Assembly (NCBI GenBank): GCA_973895155.1
Contig: OZ316893.1
Coordinates: 558,001-622,000 of the forward strand
Length of the DNA: 64,000 nucleotides
Direction: 5' to 3'
DNA from: Marsupella aquatica
Taxonomy: Eukaryota; Marchantiophyta
Both the position numbers and the translations under genes were made by a program. The notes beneath the pieces were generated by a model. That model saw only the letters and a list, made by a program, of their open reading frames with translations, ran no database searches and was not told the origin of the DNA. Shown here piece by piece: positions 1 to 12,600 of this stretch (position 1 is its first letter; each line of letters opens with the position of its first letter).

Positions 1-1019
1 AGATAGAATTCCTTCCCATACACCCTTGTGGAATTGGTCTCGAACTCCCATGATCCCACGAATTCTAACAAGTCTGAGTCCGGCACCTCCGGCTTCAGCC
101 ATGGTAATCTTACGAAGGCTTCCAAGCCGGATCCGGCCATGAAGCCTTGGTACTTCTTGGTCTGCATAGCTGTAAAGCATGCATCCTCCTCCCGTGCAAA
201 GTGTAATTGCACTTCCTCCGGTAGGGTCGCCGCCCAGCCTTTCCAGGTGTCATCGTTTGTTGGAATGGCATTGATGGGGTCGACCTCCTCCTCCTCGGCT
301 TCTCTCTGCCTCCTGCTCTGTTGTCCTGCTGGCTTCTTTGGTGCCGCCGACCTCATTCTTTTTGCCGGGGTGGCCTCTTCGTTGTTGTTCCCCTTCCTCT
401 TCATCTCTGCTCCCGTGGATGTCTCTCCTAGCACGGTTGCCTTTGTCCACCCCTCCGTGCTACCCTTCAACTCCCAGTGTATGTTGTTGCAGCGTTTGAT
501 GGCTTCTCGGATGCCGACGACTCTATCTTCGCAAAATAGCAGGTCGTCTAGCTCGTTGCCAGTAGGCGTCCATAGGAATTCAGCCTTGATGAGTTCTCCT
601 CCTAAGAAAGTAGCTTTCTGCAGCTCCCACAATCGGGCGAGCTCCTGCCATTCTCGAGCTGCTCTCTCCGATTCTTCGTCCTCATAAGTCCCAATGTACT
701 CAGTTGCCCGTTCGAACAGGCATCCCCAAAAATGTGCCGCTTGATTGACGTTGCTCATACCCTTCTCGAGTTGATAGTCGGTATCTATTCCCACCCTGAG
801 CGCTTGCCTAAGCAGTTGACAGTAGTTGGCCGCCCGTAGTCGCCTGCCTAGTGCGTGCTTGCAAATGAGCCACTACTCCTCGCGAGCGGTCCTTACCCCT
901 CTCCTCCTAAGGTTCTCCCTCCCGTTGGTTACCCCTAGCCACTGGCACTTAGTGTGCCCTAACCCTAATCGTATTCTCTCCCCTGGCATCGTTACTTCCT
1001 GCCTCGGCTCGGGTTCCAT
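1..1019 (-). pseudogene. Gag-like / plant-mobile-like element protein, N-terminal part (copy A)
   Basis: The reading frame starts at an ATG at 1019 (minus), at the same place as the start of copy C. It encodes the N-terminal half of the same protein: a helical stretch with the motifs HFWGCLFERATEY and HWELKGSTEGW, a basic linker, then the motif FAREEDACFTAMQ and the start of the globular domain with LPWLKPEVPDSDLLEF. One in-frame TAG at 873-875 (minus) stands where copies B and C have a Trp codon, so this copy is not intact. The frame is otherwise open to the window edge. The function is unknown; the domain resembles plant-mobile-domain-type transposon proteins only in general pattern. Confidence 0.7.
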
Positions 1020-1134
1020 AGTCACCCTTAATTGTTTATATTTTCCTTATTTATGTAACTATACTAAGGTGTTTCTAGGGTACACTTCCCTTTTCCCCTT
1101 AAACTAGCCCAGTGATTCCTGGCTAGGCATCACA
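1..1134 (-). mobile_element. Element copy A (family A/B/C), 5' part, cut by window start
   Basis: Read on the minus strand, this segment begins at 1134 with TGTGATGCCTAGCCAGG, the same 5' terminus as copy C at 28621. It stays collinear with copies B and C down to base 1. About 115 bp of leader precede the start of the gag-like reading frame. The outer 3' end lies outside the window, so the target duplication cannot be tested; the 5 bp outside the 5' end are CCGTT (1135-1139, plus strand). It is one of three copies here, which shows a dispersed family. Confidence 0.8.
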
Positions 1135-1212
1135 CCGTTGAAGCTCGCATGTTATTAGTGTCCACCGATCATAGTCCTTTGGTAGTCACTACATCAACCT
1201 TTTGGACTCACT

Positions 1213-1395
1213 AGATCGATAAAGGTGCTGACCTTGTCAATAAAGGTGCGGACCTTGTCGATAAAGGTGCGGACATTGTCAATCTGGTTGCGCACTTTAA
1301 GGCAAGGTGCAAACATTGTCGAGCTAGGTGCGGACCTTACGGCAAGGTGCGGACGTTGTCAAGCTGTGTGTGGACATTGTCGAGCTGGGTGCGAC
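1213..1395. repeat. Minisatellite, unit about 22-26 bp
   Basis: A degenerate tandem array whose units contain AAGGTGCGGACNTTGTC with variable spacers (GATAAAGGTGCGGACCTTG, then GAGCTAGGTGCGGACC). About seven units are visible, and the first three are nearly identical. No coding function is evident; the short open frames across it are low-complexity translations of the repeat. Confidence 0.8.
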
Positions 1396-1934
1396 CACAT
1401 GGAGAGGAAGGAACCAATGTCATTGGACGAGATGCTTGCCTTCTTCAGTCCTTCCCGAGTTTGACCGATGGAGAGCCACTTCAGCTCCTTCGAATCAGTT
1501 CGTGTCGACACTGAGACCAAGACATCGACATTTTGGAACCATAATTCTCTTCCTTATGATGAGGCAATTAGTTTTGGGGAGAGAAATATTCCGTGGACTG
1601 GAGACCGACAGACTCCACACAAATTTGCGGATCAGTTCTCATTTCATGAAGTTGTTCCTGCTGATGGTCAGCAGCCCATTGAACGTCGTGTGCAAGAGTG
1701 ATTGGGGCGCATCGACTTCCTTGATGCAAATTTTCCGGGCCCCGGCCAAGCTCATGCTGAGCGTCGAGTTCCCTCTACGAATTATATTCGGCTCAGGGGT
1801 TTAGGATTCAAGAGAAACTACAAGCGGGCGAGGGCGGGAGTCGATGATGACTGTGAATCACAGAGCTAAAGGTGTTCCAATCGCAGGTGCTTAGGATATT
1901 TGGGAGTGCATCCATATGCCGATTAGGTTTCTAG
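1396..1934. other. No recognisable gene
   Basis: Unique-looking sequence between the minisatellite and the next tandem repeat. No frame gives a protein I recognise, and no repeat, hairpin or RNA gene stands out. Confidence 0.5.
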
Positions 1935-2310
1935 GCAGTGATATTTAAGCTAGCGCCGAGCGCTGCTAAAGCTGGATGCTTTCCATCTCCATTTTTCAGT
2001 ACTCAATGTTTTGTTAGGATTGGTAATCTGGGTAATATGTGTTCGCCCATTTTGATAAGGAATGCTTTTTGGATCGACCCAATTCCCTCTCCATGGCGTT
2101 ACACATGGAAGGGCGGGATTTGTTGTTTTGAGCTAGCGTCGGGAGCTACTTATACTCATTGCTTTTTGTTGCCCATGTAATCTCGGTGATATGTTTTCGC
2201 CCATTTTTGAAGTAAATGAATTTTGGATCGGCTCAATCTCCAATGTCTGGTTTTCCTCTCGATGCCGTTAAACATGGATTTTGGGAATTTGAGGTTTAAG
2301 CTAGCAACGA
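1935..2310. repeat. Tandem repeat of about 175 bp, two full units plus a partial third
   Basis: The markers TTTAAGCTAGCGCCGAG (about 1945), TTGAGCTAGCGTCGGGAG (about 2118) and TTTAAGCTAGCAACGAG (about 2293) recur at roughly 175-bp spacing. So do the paired internal blocks GTAATCTGGGTAATATGTG and GTAATCTCGGTGATATG, and the blocks ending in TTTTGGATCG. The units have diverged by point changes and small gaps. No coding capacity is seen. Confidence 0.7.
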
Positions 2311-2659
2311 GATCCGGATTTTGTTGTTGTATGACCCTGCCTCTGTTGATTTGAATTGCCTCATTTTAAGCCGCTCATTGTCTTCTCGATTGAGGTTATG
2401 TAGATTTTAGTTGACTTTTCCCTTCTTCTATGAAACCCTACAACCTTTCCATTCGGTTCATTGAGACCAGCGCTGGGCGCTGGTAATCATCGTAAATTTC
2501 GGTCGGACTACCTGATGGGATATTTTCTCCGGAATGAGACGGTTTTAATGAAAGTGACTCAAATAGGCTTTAATTTTGATTGTTTGGAATCCTTTTTTTG
2601 GTCCGATGTTTTCGGTTTTTACCTCCAATTCTCCTAGTATCAAAAACTGTTTCCTGTTA
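2311..2659. other. No recognisable gene
   Basis: AT-rich, unique-looking sequence between the 175-bp repeat and the end of the transposase pseudogene. I see nothing in it. Confidence 0.5.
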
Positions 2660-5085
2660 CTATTTCCTGGTTCCTGTCTTTTGTAAATACCTTGACCCAT
2701 TGCAGACTGGACCATTTCCGTTTCCACACCTTCGGAAGTGCCAAGTCCCAAGTGGTATGTCTACTTCATGTACAGCTGGTATTCGCCGAGGTGGAATATG
2801 AATTGGTTCCCCTGTACCAAGAGGAGATACAGCTTCTTCATGCAACGGCCTTGGAATTTCTTGAGTGTCATCAATTGACATATCAGTGCCATTTTCTTCA
2901 TTATCAAAAAGAAGGATCACAACAGATGGGTCCAAAACAACTTCTGGACCTCTAGACGACATTGAGTGATGGAGTATTCCGGAAGTTTCCAAAACATCTT
3001 GCTTATCTTCCACCACTTTCACACTTCCAAAATCCGAATATAGATTTCTAGGATGTACCCCCCTAGTCACTGCCTCGGTTCGCATTACCCTATCATGTCG
3101 ATGAGAGTCTTCAGCACCAACTCTTGCCGAAGCAGGACCTTTTCGCTTTCCAGACTTTGTGCAAAGATCCCTGTGAAGTGGTTGGGTATGATGGAAATCA
3201 TACTTTGGAGACGACTCAAGCAAAAGATTTGATGCTTTCTCAAAAGCATCAAGAGATCCAAGAGTATCTGCATTCCGATATGCAAGTTCAAAAATGGTTG
3301 GTCCATGTCCCTTGTGACATCCCTCAATGTACGCAGCAAAGGCAACAATCTGTCCACCAGCTCGATTTTGGTCCAATTCACAAGCTTCCAACAATCCGAT
3401 CTTCCTCTTCATTTGACAGGCTCTCATTGACGCATGTACAGATTCCGCTCCAGTACAATTTGGCATCAATATTGGATTTGAGTCTGAAATCCAATACAAA
3501 AACAACATAAGATTATGTATCATGATGAAAGGCCCCAAACATAAACTCCCACTTAACCAGAATGCTAGCAACCTCGCTAGCCAACTCAAGTGGTTTACTT
3601 CACTTACCAGTCTGAAGTAGTTTCCCCATTGTCGCCAACGAACAACCCACCAGGCAATCCAACCTTGCGAAGCCCTCAATTTACCATGATGACAATTCCC
3701 AGATTTCCACCACTCTTGAATCTTGTCTGCCACTCTGTATGCCTCAACATATGTTGGAGCGTTCCAAAATTTCTCCCACATCTTGTAATGCTCTGAATGT
3801 TTCCCGTCACAAATTCCCTCCAATGTATGACGTCTCAGAGACTGAGACAAATGGAATGCATCACTATGTTCTCTTTCTGGGAACCGGACACCATCAAAGA
3901 AAACATTTCTCACAGCAATCCATCCAGCTTCAGCATTGTCAGCCATAAAACCTGCTATCTCTACCTCACTAATACCATTCTCGGCAGCAACCTCCAACAT
4001 TAAACGCCATGCAGTTTCCAAAGAGTCAGCATCCTCAGCTTTCAATTCACAAGTGAATATTGTACAAAGGGCACGTTAAGTGTGATCATAAACATGAGCA
4101 CTGAAAGTGAGCCAACCTGTTGTTATCCTATGCATCACGTCAAAACTCACCCATGCCCCCTCTAAAGTTCCTCCTCTTTGCATGCGACGGAGAATGTCAA
4201 CACCTGAACCTGGACCCTTGGTACTCATCTTGAACACATGAGCCCGGATGGACTTCCCAGCCTGTCCCGGGAACATGAACCTCTAAAGGAATGGAAATTT
4301 CACACGCGTTTGCATCTCACAAAGTGAATCCAACTCACCTTTCTTGGGATTTCCTATCTTAACACTTCAAAAAATTGCATGGAACTTTGCCGGCGATGAC
4401 ACAACTTTCATTGAATTCCACAATTCAACCTCCTCTTCTTTTGAAAGATCTTGGCATGACTTGGGATGCAAAAGCGATATCAATGTCTATCCCTATAGAA
4501 ATGTTCTTCACCCTGGAGGGTGTTGCTAGTGGATGAGCTAGTTGGACGCCTTGAATAACTTCTTCCGCTTTCTTCTTGGAAACTCGACACTTCCCAGTTC
4601 AAACTTGATGATCATGAAATCCCATATGCACAGCAAGTCGAGACATATGCTTTGATATATGTGAATCCAAGGCCGGTTTTGCGTACACATAAAACATCTT
4701 AGCAGGACAGGGCCTTACACAAAAAGGTCTTTTGTCACAAAACCCGCAAACCAAACCTCCTTCAGGAACAAGGGAACCCGGCTGGAAGACATCTGTAAGA
4801 AGAGACCTTCCTGGGAATGCAGCTTCATTCTTGGCCCCAGTCTCTTTGAATTTTGAACAATTCAAATTTTGACATTGAATAACACCTGTGCAGCGGACCT
4901 TGAAACAGACCAGTGGTTGCGTGGCTTCAGATTAGCAGATGTGGTGACCAATCTTGTCCATGGATATCCATCATTATCACGGTCCATGTCTAGAAGCCCT
5001 TGCCCTCGACCAAATCTAGATTCCACCGGAGGAAGCTCATAGACCTTGTCTCCATTGTTACTTTTGGGAAGCCGATCAACTTGGA
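2660..5085 (-). pseudogene. Decayed DDE transposase, probably MULE-like
   Basis: Three minus-strand segments read as one protein in order. An N-terminal Cys-rich part (about 5085-4599) contains ESRFGRGQGLLDMDRDNDG, CGFCDKRPFCVRPCPAKM and a KPALDSH...RLAVHMGFHDH stretch. A middle part (4276-4076) contains GAWVSFDVMHRITTGWLTF. A long C-terminal part (4045-2660) contains FMADNAEAGWIAVRNVFF, an HSDAFHLSQSLRRHT helix and GAESVHASMRACQMKRKIG. The order, with acidic residues in FMADNAEA followed by an H...LRRH helix, resembles MULE transposases. That is family-level inference; I could not place all three catalytic residues. A TAA at 4076-4078 interrupts the frame, and an intron-like block with GTAAGT and TTTCAG borders lies near 3484-3607. 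Its 5' end is cut by copy B. Confidence 0.5.
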
Positions 5086-5090
5086 AGCGC

Positions 5091-8000
5091 GCTAAGCGTC
5101 GGCGGCTAGGAAGGATCAACGGGAGGAAGGACCGGAAGAGGAGAGGGGTAAGGAGCGCTTGCAGGAGATGGTGGCTCATTTGCGAGCATGAACTAGGCAG
5201 ACGACTATGTGAGGCCAACTACTGTCAGCTGCTTAGGCAAGCACTCGGGGAGAGAGTACATACCGACGATCGACCTAAGGAGGGTGTGAGCAACGTCAAT
5301 CAAGCGACACATTTCTGGGGATGCCTGTTCGAACGGGCAACTGAGTACATCAAGACTTACGAGGACGAGGAATCAGAAAGGGCCGCTTGAGAACGGCAAG
5401 AGCTCGCTCGATTGTGGGAGCTGCAGAGGACGGCTTTCTTAGGAGGCAAACTCATCAACGCCGAGTTCTTGTGGACTCCTACTTCCAATCAGCTCGACGA
5501 TCTTCTGTTTTGTGAAGACAGAATCATCGGCATTCGAGAGGCCATCAAGAACTGCAACGACATACACTGGGAATTGAAGGGTAGCACGGAAAGGTGGACC
5601 CCGGCAACGGTTCTAGGAGAAACCTCCACTGCAGTAGAGATGAAGAGGAAGGGAGCCGTCAACAATGAAGCCACCCCGGCAAAAAGAACAAGGTCGGCGG
5701 CACCAAGGAAGCCAGCCGAGCAGCAGAGCAGGAGGCAGGGAGAAGCCGAAGAGGAGGAGGTCGATCCCATCAATGCCATTCCAACTAGGGATGACACCTG
5801 GAAAGGCTGGGCAGCAACCCTACCGGTGGAGGTGCAACTACATTTTGCACGGGAGGAGGATGCATGCTTTACGGCCATGCAGACCAAGAAGTACCAAGGC
5901 TTCATGGCCGGATCCGGCTTAGAGGCCTTTGTAAGATTACCATGGCTGAAGCCGGAGGTGCCGGATTCAGACTTATTAGAATTCGTGGGGTCATGGGAAC
6001 CCGAGAACAATTCCACGAGGATATATGGGAAGGATTTCTATCTTACTCCCAAGGTGATTGCCGAAGTGTTTGGCTTGCCGATAGGCAATAAGACCAAAGT
6101 TGATACCAGGAAGACCTTGCCTGACAAGAAGTTCCGGTCGTTCCCTGGGCCATCAACGAAGGATGGCTTCTTCCGGAACACCTGCACCAACCCGCACATA
6201 GGAGAGATGATCGACTTCTTGCGGGTGACCATGCATTGTAACTTGCCGAGGGCAGAGATCGGCAAGGCACAGGTCTATCTGGCAGAGAGGCCAGGCCCAA
6301 GCCGGGACTACAACGGGTACCTCCTCAACCAATTGAAGAAGATCTTAAAGGAGGAGCAGCAGGTAATCGGCGTGGGGAGTGTGTCGCGGCTTGGCTATCA
6401 CATGCCGCTGTTGTGCCGGTATGCCAGAGGTCAGACCTTTGCCCCGGTACTTCCCCTGCAGGTAAGGGCACCCGAGGAAGCTCCAGCACCGAGGCCGGTA
6501 GCAGAGAAGCCTCAACCACCTGTTAGCCCTACGATCGAGCAGGTGTGTAGGCCAAGGACGGAGGACTTGCCGATGCAGCAACTAGGCATGCAGAATCTGC
6601 TGAAACTACTGGAGAAAGAGAAGAGATCGGCATCGGCAACGACAACGGCAATGGCAACAATGCAGGACACTGCTCCAGAGGTAGGCCTACACCGGCTTAC
6701 AAGGGAAAACCCCTTTACTGGAGACAAGGAGAGAATCAGGCCAGAATCCAAGCCGGGTGTTCGAATGTACGTAGGAGTCTCAAGCTCTGAATCTGAGGCA
6801 GAATTTCCTGAAGCTCCTACGGACGAAGAGGAGAGGGAGAAGCCGGAAGTCCAAGGAGTAGAGGAGGCAGTGGAGGACTGCAGCCATGATAACTCCGGCT
6901 ATGGGTCGGACCATGACGTTCCAGGAGTAAGGACCTGTGGCCGGTTTATCCCCACACTTCCAAGGGTAGTACGAGGGGACCCCAACCAGTAGAGTAGCCC
7001 TGAGTCTCCCCCACCAGATGTTGCTCCCCCGAGCTTTGACGGCATAAAACAGACGACGCAGAAATTTCAGGAGCGAATCAGGCAGGAAGAGGAGGCAGCC
7101 CTGGCTAGAGAAAAGGATTTTCCAGGAGGAGATTGGCCGGAGGACATCAAGCGGCTAGCCGAAAAAGGAAGCAAACCTCTAGCCACGATTGAAGAGATCC
7201 GCAAGACGGCTTGGGAGCAGAGGCCGCGGTGGATGATGCCGATGACTTCTACTTCCTCCACCTATGCTAAGGACAGAGCCATGGAGTACGGGGAGATGTG
7301 TGGAGAACTGGCGCTCAGCATATTTGGGGAGGAGTTGGAGCAGGGACCCTTTTACCAGAGGGAGATGTTGGAGAAGCGCCAATTAGAAGAAGCGGTGGCC
7401 TTGGAAAGAAGCAAGAAGGACGAGGTCATCCGTCGGCTTAGGGAAATGGAATCCGAAATCAAGGACCTGAGGGTGGCCAAGAAAGCCCAAGATGAGCTGC
7501 GGATTAAGCGGCATGAGCTAAATATCATGTAGGGCCAGTTGGATCCCGCACAATCTGATAATCGGATGATCGAGAATCTACTAACGCGGACCCAAGGAGA
7601 ATTGGCCGACGCAATCAAGGACAGGGAGAAATGGAAGAAGGAGCTGAGGAATGCAGAGGAGGCCCATATAACAGCCAACAACCGGGCCATGGCGGAGACC
7701 CAAAGAAAGGAATGGGCGTTGAAGGGGGAGCTCGAGAAAATCCGCGGAGCCCTTGAGCAGAAGGAGGCCGAGTTAGGGAAATCCTATCAAGGGATTATGG
7801 CGCTGCAGCAGGAGCTTGCATCCCTGACGGCCAGCTTCAAGGCCGACCTAAGGGAGAAGGACGAGATGCTCGATCAGACTTACGCCAAGATGAACCAGAT
7901 GGAGTCTGTCATCATTGCAGAGCTCGACAAGGAGCTAAGAGCAACCCGGGAGGAGAGGGCTACCACCAAGAAGGAATTGGAGGAAGTCCACAGGAAATTG

Positions 8001-8687
8001 GAGGAAGCTAAAAACGAGCTAGAAGAGGCGCGCAAGGACCTGGATGAGACCCAGGAGGAGTTGGAGGAAATCACGAGGAAGATGGAGAACCTACAGCGGC
8101 GGGCCGACAACCAAACAGAGCGGCTGAAGAAACAAGCCGCAGTATTTAAGTGCTTGTCTTCATCAGGCCCAACTCCAATTGGGGCAACCAAGTTACCAGG
8201 TGTGGTACTGGCCGAAGAACAAGCCGCACCACCTGCACCAGTGACGGAAGTAAGTGGGAAGGGGAAGGGACCAGCTGCCGAACCAGAAAAGAAGAAGAAG
8301 CGGAAACCTTCAGGGTCAAGGAGTAATACAACTCCACTGGCCGTGGTGACCAAGGAGGTAGACCCAGCACCAACCTCCGGCATGAACACGGCAATAGATC
8401 CCGCTATCACCAAGGGTGGGGATGGCGCGGCCCAAGCCGAACTACTCAATAATGAGGCCGGTATCCCAGATCCGCCTCTTGAGCAGGCCGGGGAGACCAT
8501 AGCCGAGGCTGAGGCCGTAGCCAAGAATGATTCCCGAGCCGACGCCGATGCCGATGGTAGACCCAGTCAGGCCGATGGAGAGTTGACTCAGTCAAGGGCA
8601 GGTAATCTGTTAGAGAATGAACCTACGACAGTGGCTGGGGAGGAAGCGTTGGGGGCGTCCATTGAAGATCCACCACCGGTGTCGTGA
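5091..8687 (+). pseudogene. Gag-like element protein with C-terminal coiled coil (copy B)
   Basis: One reading frame of about 1,200 codons, broken only by three stops: TGA 5388-5390, TAG 6990-6992 and TAG 7530-7532. Copy C has CGA (29099-29101), CAG (30765-30767) and CAG (31303-31305) at the same places. In order: a helical N-terminal region; a basic, low-complexity linker (ATPAKRTRSAAPRKP); a globular domain with KYQGFMAGSGLEAFV, YGKDFYLTPKVIAEVFGLP and MHCNLPRAEIGKAQVYLAE; an acidic or proline-rich stretch; about 300 residues of E/K/R-rich coiled coil (7240-8140); and a low-complexity tail ending at TGA 8685-8687. The globular part recalls plant-mobile or putative-plant-transposon domains. 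No protease, RT or integrase motif is present. Function unknown. Confidence 0.75.
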
Positions 8688-8837
8688 CGGTGCAAGGGCG
8701 CCGTTCCTTTTAGGAAGGGCGGACGTGGAGGTAGGAGGCGTGAGTGGGCAGGGCGAGCGCTGATCTCCAAGTTTAGGATTAGGATCAGGACCAGGAGGCG
8801 GCCCTGACACTTAGCTTAGTGGGATTGCGGTTCCACT

Positions 8838-8864
8838 GGCAGGAGCAACACTTGTGCTCCTGCC
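8838..8864 (+). other. Stem-loop in the element tail
   Basis: Perfect 10-bp arms GGCAGGAGCA (8838-8847) and TGCTCCTGCC (8855-8864) around a 7-nt loop, 150 bp after the stop codon of copy B. Copy C keeps the site with two changes in the left arm (GGTAAGAGCA, near 32578). It could be a 3' RNA structure of the element; this is inference. Confidence 0.6.
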
Positions 8865-9331
8865 TCGCTGTACAGTTAGGTAGATTACAGGTAGGATAGA
8901 TTAAGCTTACGCAGCAAGTTCTGGACAGATCCACTGCCAGGATAAATACCTGGGCAGCAGGGAGCTCAGGGCCTCTTCTTTAGCAAGTTTTTAGTTTGCA
9001 CCAGCCGGGCTGGGATCAAGTAGTAAGAGAAGCTCTCGGTTAGTCATACAGTGACCCTTGTGTATATTCATGTTTCCTCATGCCTAAGAGTTGAATAGAG
9101 TTGGCCTCACGGCTTAGTTCGCAGGGCTTGTGTATGAGATGTACTGTTTGTATGGCAAGTGCATGGTATGACTCAGTCAGAAGGAGTTATTTTGCTATTT
9201 GTGTGTCGCATTAACTTGTGTGAAGAGTGCCCACATCAACTAATAGAAGAAGGAAAGTAAGCAGGGGAGTGAGAGTTGGATGTGTCAAGCTGAGAGAGGT
9301 CTTAGCGGCTTAACCAAGCCTATTGGGGATC

Positions 9332-9347
9332 ATTCCGGTGGCGGAAT
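9332..9347. other. Conserved hairpin ATTCCG-GTGG-CGGAAT (copy B)
   Basis: Perfect 6-bp arms around a GTGG loop, followed by CCAAACATACCTAA. The same block occurs at 33063-33078 in copy C and, in the form TTCCGGCGGCGGAA, at 27889-27902 in copy D. In all three it lies 170-270 bp from the element 3' end. Confidence 0.7.
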
Positions 9348-9619
9348 CCAAACATACCTAACAAGACGGAGGGGAAGACAAGGGAAGGCCTAGATTAGGC
9401 CGGCTACGTATCTCATGACCCGATGAAGGATCTGTCCAGTATATGTGTGTAAAATGTTAATAGTAGTAGTAGAAGGAGGTTAGCAGCGTCCCATGCCGCT
9501 AAGCCGCTGAAACGGCCTCGCCAAGCGCGAAACCTGCGGGAATCGGCTTGAGCTAGGGGGTTTCTTGGGTTCAGGGAGCCATGGGACACACCACACCCTT
9601 CCATTTTCTTTATCAGCCG

Positions 9620-12600
9620 ATGGCAAATTTTGCATCACCAGAGTCTATCTCTTCTCAAGCTTCACAGTCTGCAACTTCTCAGCGTCGAGAGACAAGGTCT
9701 TCGACTACCAACAAGGCACTAGCTTCGGGTTTGAAGACACCTCGTCGAAGGAAACTTGTTGATCCAATGGAGATTTTGCCACCACCGATGGAGTCTTCTA
9801 AGTTGGAACCGTTCTCCGTGGTGATCAACCGTCACCTCTACCACTTTGGGCCAAACAAATTTGGGTATCCCCTTGTTCCTCCTCGAATTCCACTGTGTAG
9901 GATGCGAAACATGCAGCCTGTCAGGTCGCTGCAGACTGATTCCAATGCAATTGAAACGCTCAAGAATGAGTTTCGAGCTCAGGGTTACATTGAGGATGCG
10001 CCCAGGTTTTACGTTCAGATGACGAACAAGAACGGTGAGGTTCAGTTCATCAATGACACCATTCGAATGGGTTGGGATCCGATATGGGCATTGCAGAACG
10101 AAGATTTCGAGAGAGAGTGCGATTCTCATCCAGACTTTGCTGTATTGAAGGACAAAATGTTTCACGTTTTTGATGGTAATCATCGTCTATACTCGTGGAA
10201 TCTACTGGCCATCGAGAACCCACATGATATCAAATATCATCCTCGTGTTGTCACCAAGATTTTCAAAGGGGAGAAAGACACGTTTGTGCAGATTGAATCT
10301 GCAATGCATGCCCTGAACCGGTGAGCACCAGATCTGTTCTGATTGATTCAATGCTGTCTGTCACTTCACATTTTGGGTTTTCTTATCTCTGATTTGTACT
10401 CGAAACATCTTTGATACTTTTGTTCATTGGCAGGCTCACTCAATGCCACGTTGAGAATTCATGGGTCCTAGAAGCAGATCGTGTCCAGAAGATACTGAAC
10501 ACGGACTTGTCGATCTACAAGGATTTGATTGATGCAGACAATTTCAAGTTGTTCCAACAAAAGATGCAAAATGTGAAGAAACCCTCCTGGTATTCAAAAA
10601 ATATGACCCTGGATGCTTGTACTTACATTCTATCAGCTGCAAATATAGCTTCCCAGACTGCAGATTTGCAGAAGAAGTTTTCTCTCAAGGAGGATCTTGG
10701 AGAACCTTTGTCAAAAGCTGTGAAGGACACTGCTCTACGAGAAATGATGAAGGAGCAACTATCTGATTGGAATGTTAAAGTTCCAAAAATTGCTCCTCTT
10801 CTCAATCCCGAATTCGGGGATTTCTTTCAGAAATGTGTGGAGATGCACAACTACTGTGAGAAAGAACGGAAGGAAGCACAAAGGACTGATGATAAAGGGA
10901 GAGGCAATGTCTCATGTGGTCTTGATCGAGCGAGGCTTTTTACCGGGGTAACATCTCTCAGCCCACTGCTTCGTTGCAATCTACTTGAAGCGCTGTGCAA
11001 GCCCGAGCTACGGAAGCAATATTTTCATCCTGGGCAATTCTCAGATAGTGAGACTAAACTCTGGCTGCACAGGTGGGCTACGTGGGAACAAGTAGAGTCA
11101 ATTGCTAGATCTCTTTTGTCCGAAGCTGTTTCAGAAATGATTCTAAGTGTCCCTGAATCTCGAGTTCTTTTAGCCTCAGAGAAGAACAAGGCATCACTTG
11201 TTCTTGATATTAGTGATGAGTTTGAGGGCTTTTTGCAGCGAGTTAAATCCAGGTTTTTCAAGAGCATTTGGGCCCCAAAAGTAGGGGAAAAGATAGACAT
11301 TGTTGCATTTCGGAGAAGGGTAAAAAGATATGTATACCGATGTTTTGTTGATCGGGAGGACGGTGGCCAATCGAGCATTCTGGTGGTGTTACCCTGCGTG
11401 TTTCTCCCAGTGGGCCGAATACGTGACTGACGATTTAGGAAATAAAAAATGTGGCGACTACTCAATGTACCCTTGTGAGGACGTTGAGCCACTCCGGAAG
11501 ATGAGTGAATGGGAGGTTTTACACTATCCATGGTACTTAGATTCAGAGAATTGGTCACTGACATTTGATGGGACAGAGAAGCTTGCTTTGCAGAAGATAA
11601 TTCGTGGGTTAGTCCCAGAGTTTTATATTTCTAAATCAAAAATGCCCAGCCTCGAAGCAGTGCAGGCCGGGTGTGAGGCGATGGAGCAGGCTTGCCTTGG
11701 TGTTGCACCAATTGTTGATAGAAGCCGTTCCAGAAATTGAAGAAGGACGTTGTGAAGGAGGTGTCGAAAGAGACCTCTCAGGTTTCCGGCAGGAGAAGTA
11801 AGTGTGCTCATCGTCCTAACTCTCCATTGGCTTCTAATGTTTAGTCCTTTCTTTGCAAATTCTCATTTTCTGAGGTTTTTGGTTCTCTTTTGTTTTCCAG
11901 AAAAGAGAAGGTCGACTGGTTCAGAGAGTGTCCAGACCGTGCAGAATCGTGGGCGACAGGATCCCATTGAACCTGAATCTCTGGATTTTGAGATTGTGAC
12001 GAAACCGATTGGTGATAAGCTTAAGAAGAAGAGAAAAGTTCAAGTGCTCTCAGATTCAAAAGATGAGGAAGGGTCGATTAGTGAGGGTGTGATGAGGATA
12101 TGTGGACTTCAACTGGATGGGAATCGACATTTCTTTGCCAAGAGTAATTTACGTTTCATAGCAGACTCCATTGCTTTGAAGAAAGTTTGACCTTCGTGGA
12201 TGGGGGAGGGGGATCGATGGCTGAGTGAGATTTTGAGTTCTTCAGAACATCCGAATCCCCTAAGAATCAATGGCAAGCCTTACACCGGTACCAGTGCCCA
12301 TCTTGGGTTCATTGCTCTTCCTACAGGACTAAGGCCTCGTGTTACTGCTGTGAAGGTGCCAGAATGGAATGTTTGGATGGAGAAACTTCCTTATTACTTC
12401 TTCGGAGTCATGAGGCCCAGGCTGTCCGATGATGGATATGTGGCTGTTCTCCATAGTGGAGAATTTAACCACATGAAGCAGATTTTTGCTGCCATTGAGC
12501 AGAAGAATAAATTCAAACATCTTCGCCAGTACCACGTTTTGTTGAGTAGCCCAATGTGGATGCCAGACATCGATGTTGAGGTGAGATGTCAAGAGTTTTT

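Larger units (their letters stand above)
5088..9595 (+). mobile_element. Element copy B (family A/B/C), 5'-truncated
   Basis: Collinear with copy C (28621-33332) from about 5088, where both read GCGCGCTAAG followed by CGGCGGCTA, to the shared 3' terminus GGGAGCCATGGGACACACCACA ending at 9595. The first 180 bp or so of the family are missing, and the left junction abuts the MULE-like pseudogene on the opposite strand. The body is one long reading frame followed by about 900 bp of conserved non-coding tail. With the 5' end lost, no target duplication can be checked. The 3' end lies 24 bp before the likely start codon of the ParB/methyltransferase-like gene. Confidence 0.8.

Noticed and set aside
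28-687. Open frame of 219 codons on the plus strand (and the like at 5489-6016 and 29119-29727, minus)
   Set aside because: Antisense shadow of the gag-like element protein. It recurs in every copy because the sense frame is conserved.
4862-5218. Minus-strand frame that looks like one protein
   Set aside because: Chimera: its start is antisense to element B and its end is the MULE-like N-terminus. The two halves meet at the element junction.
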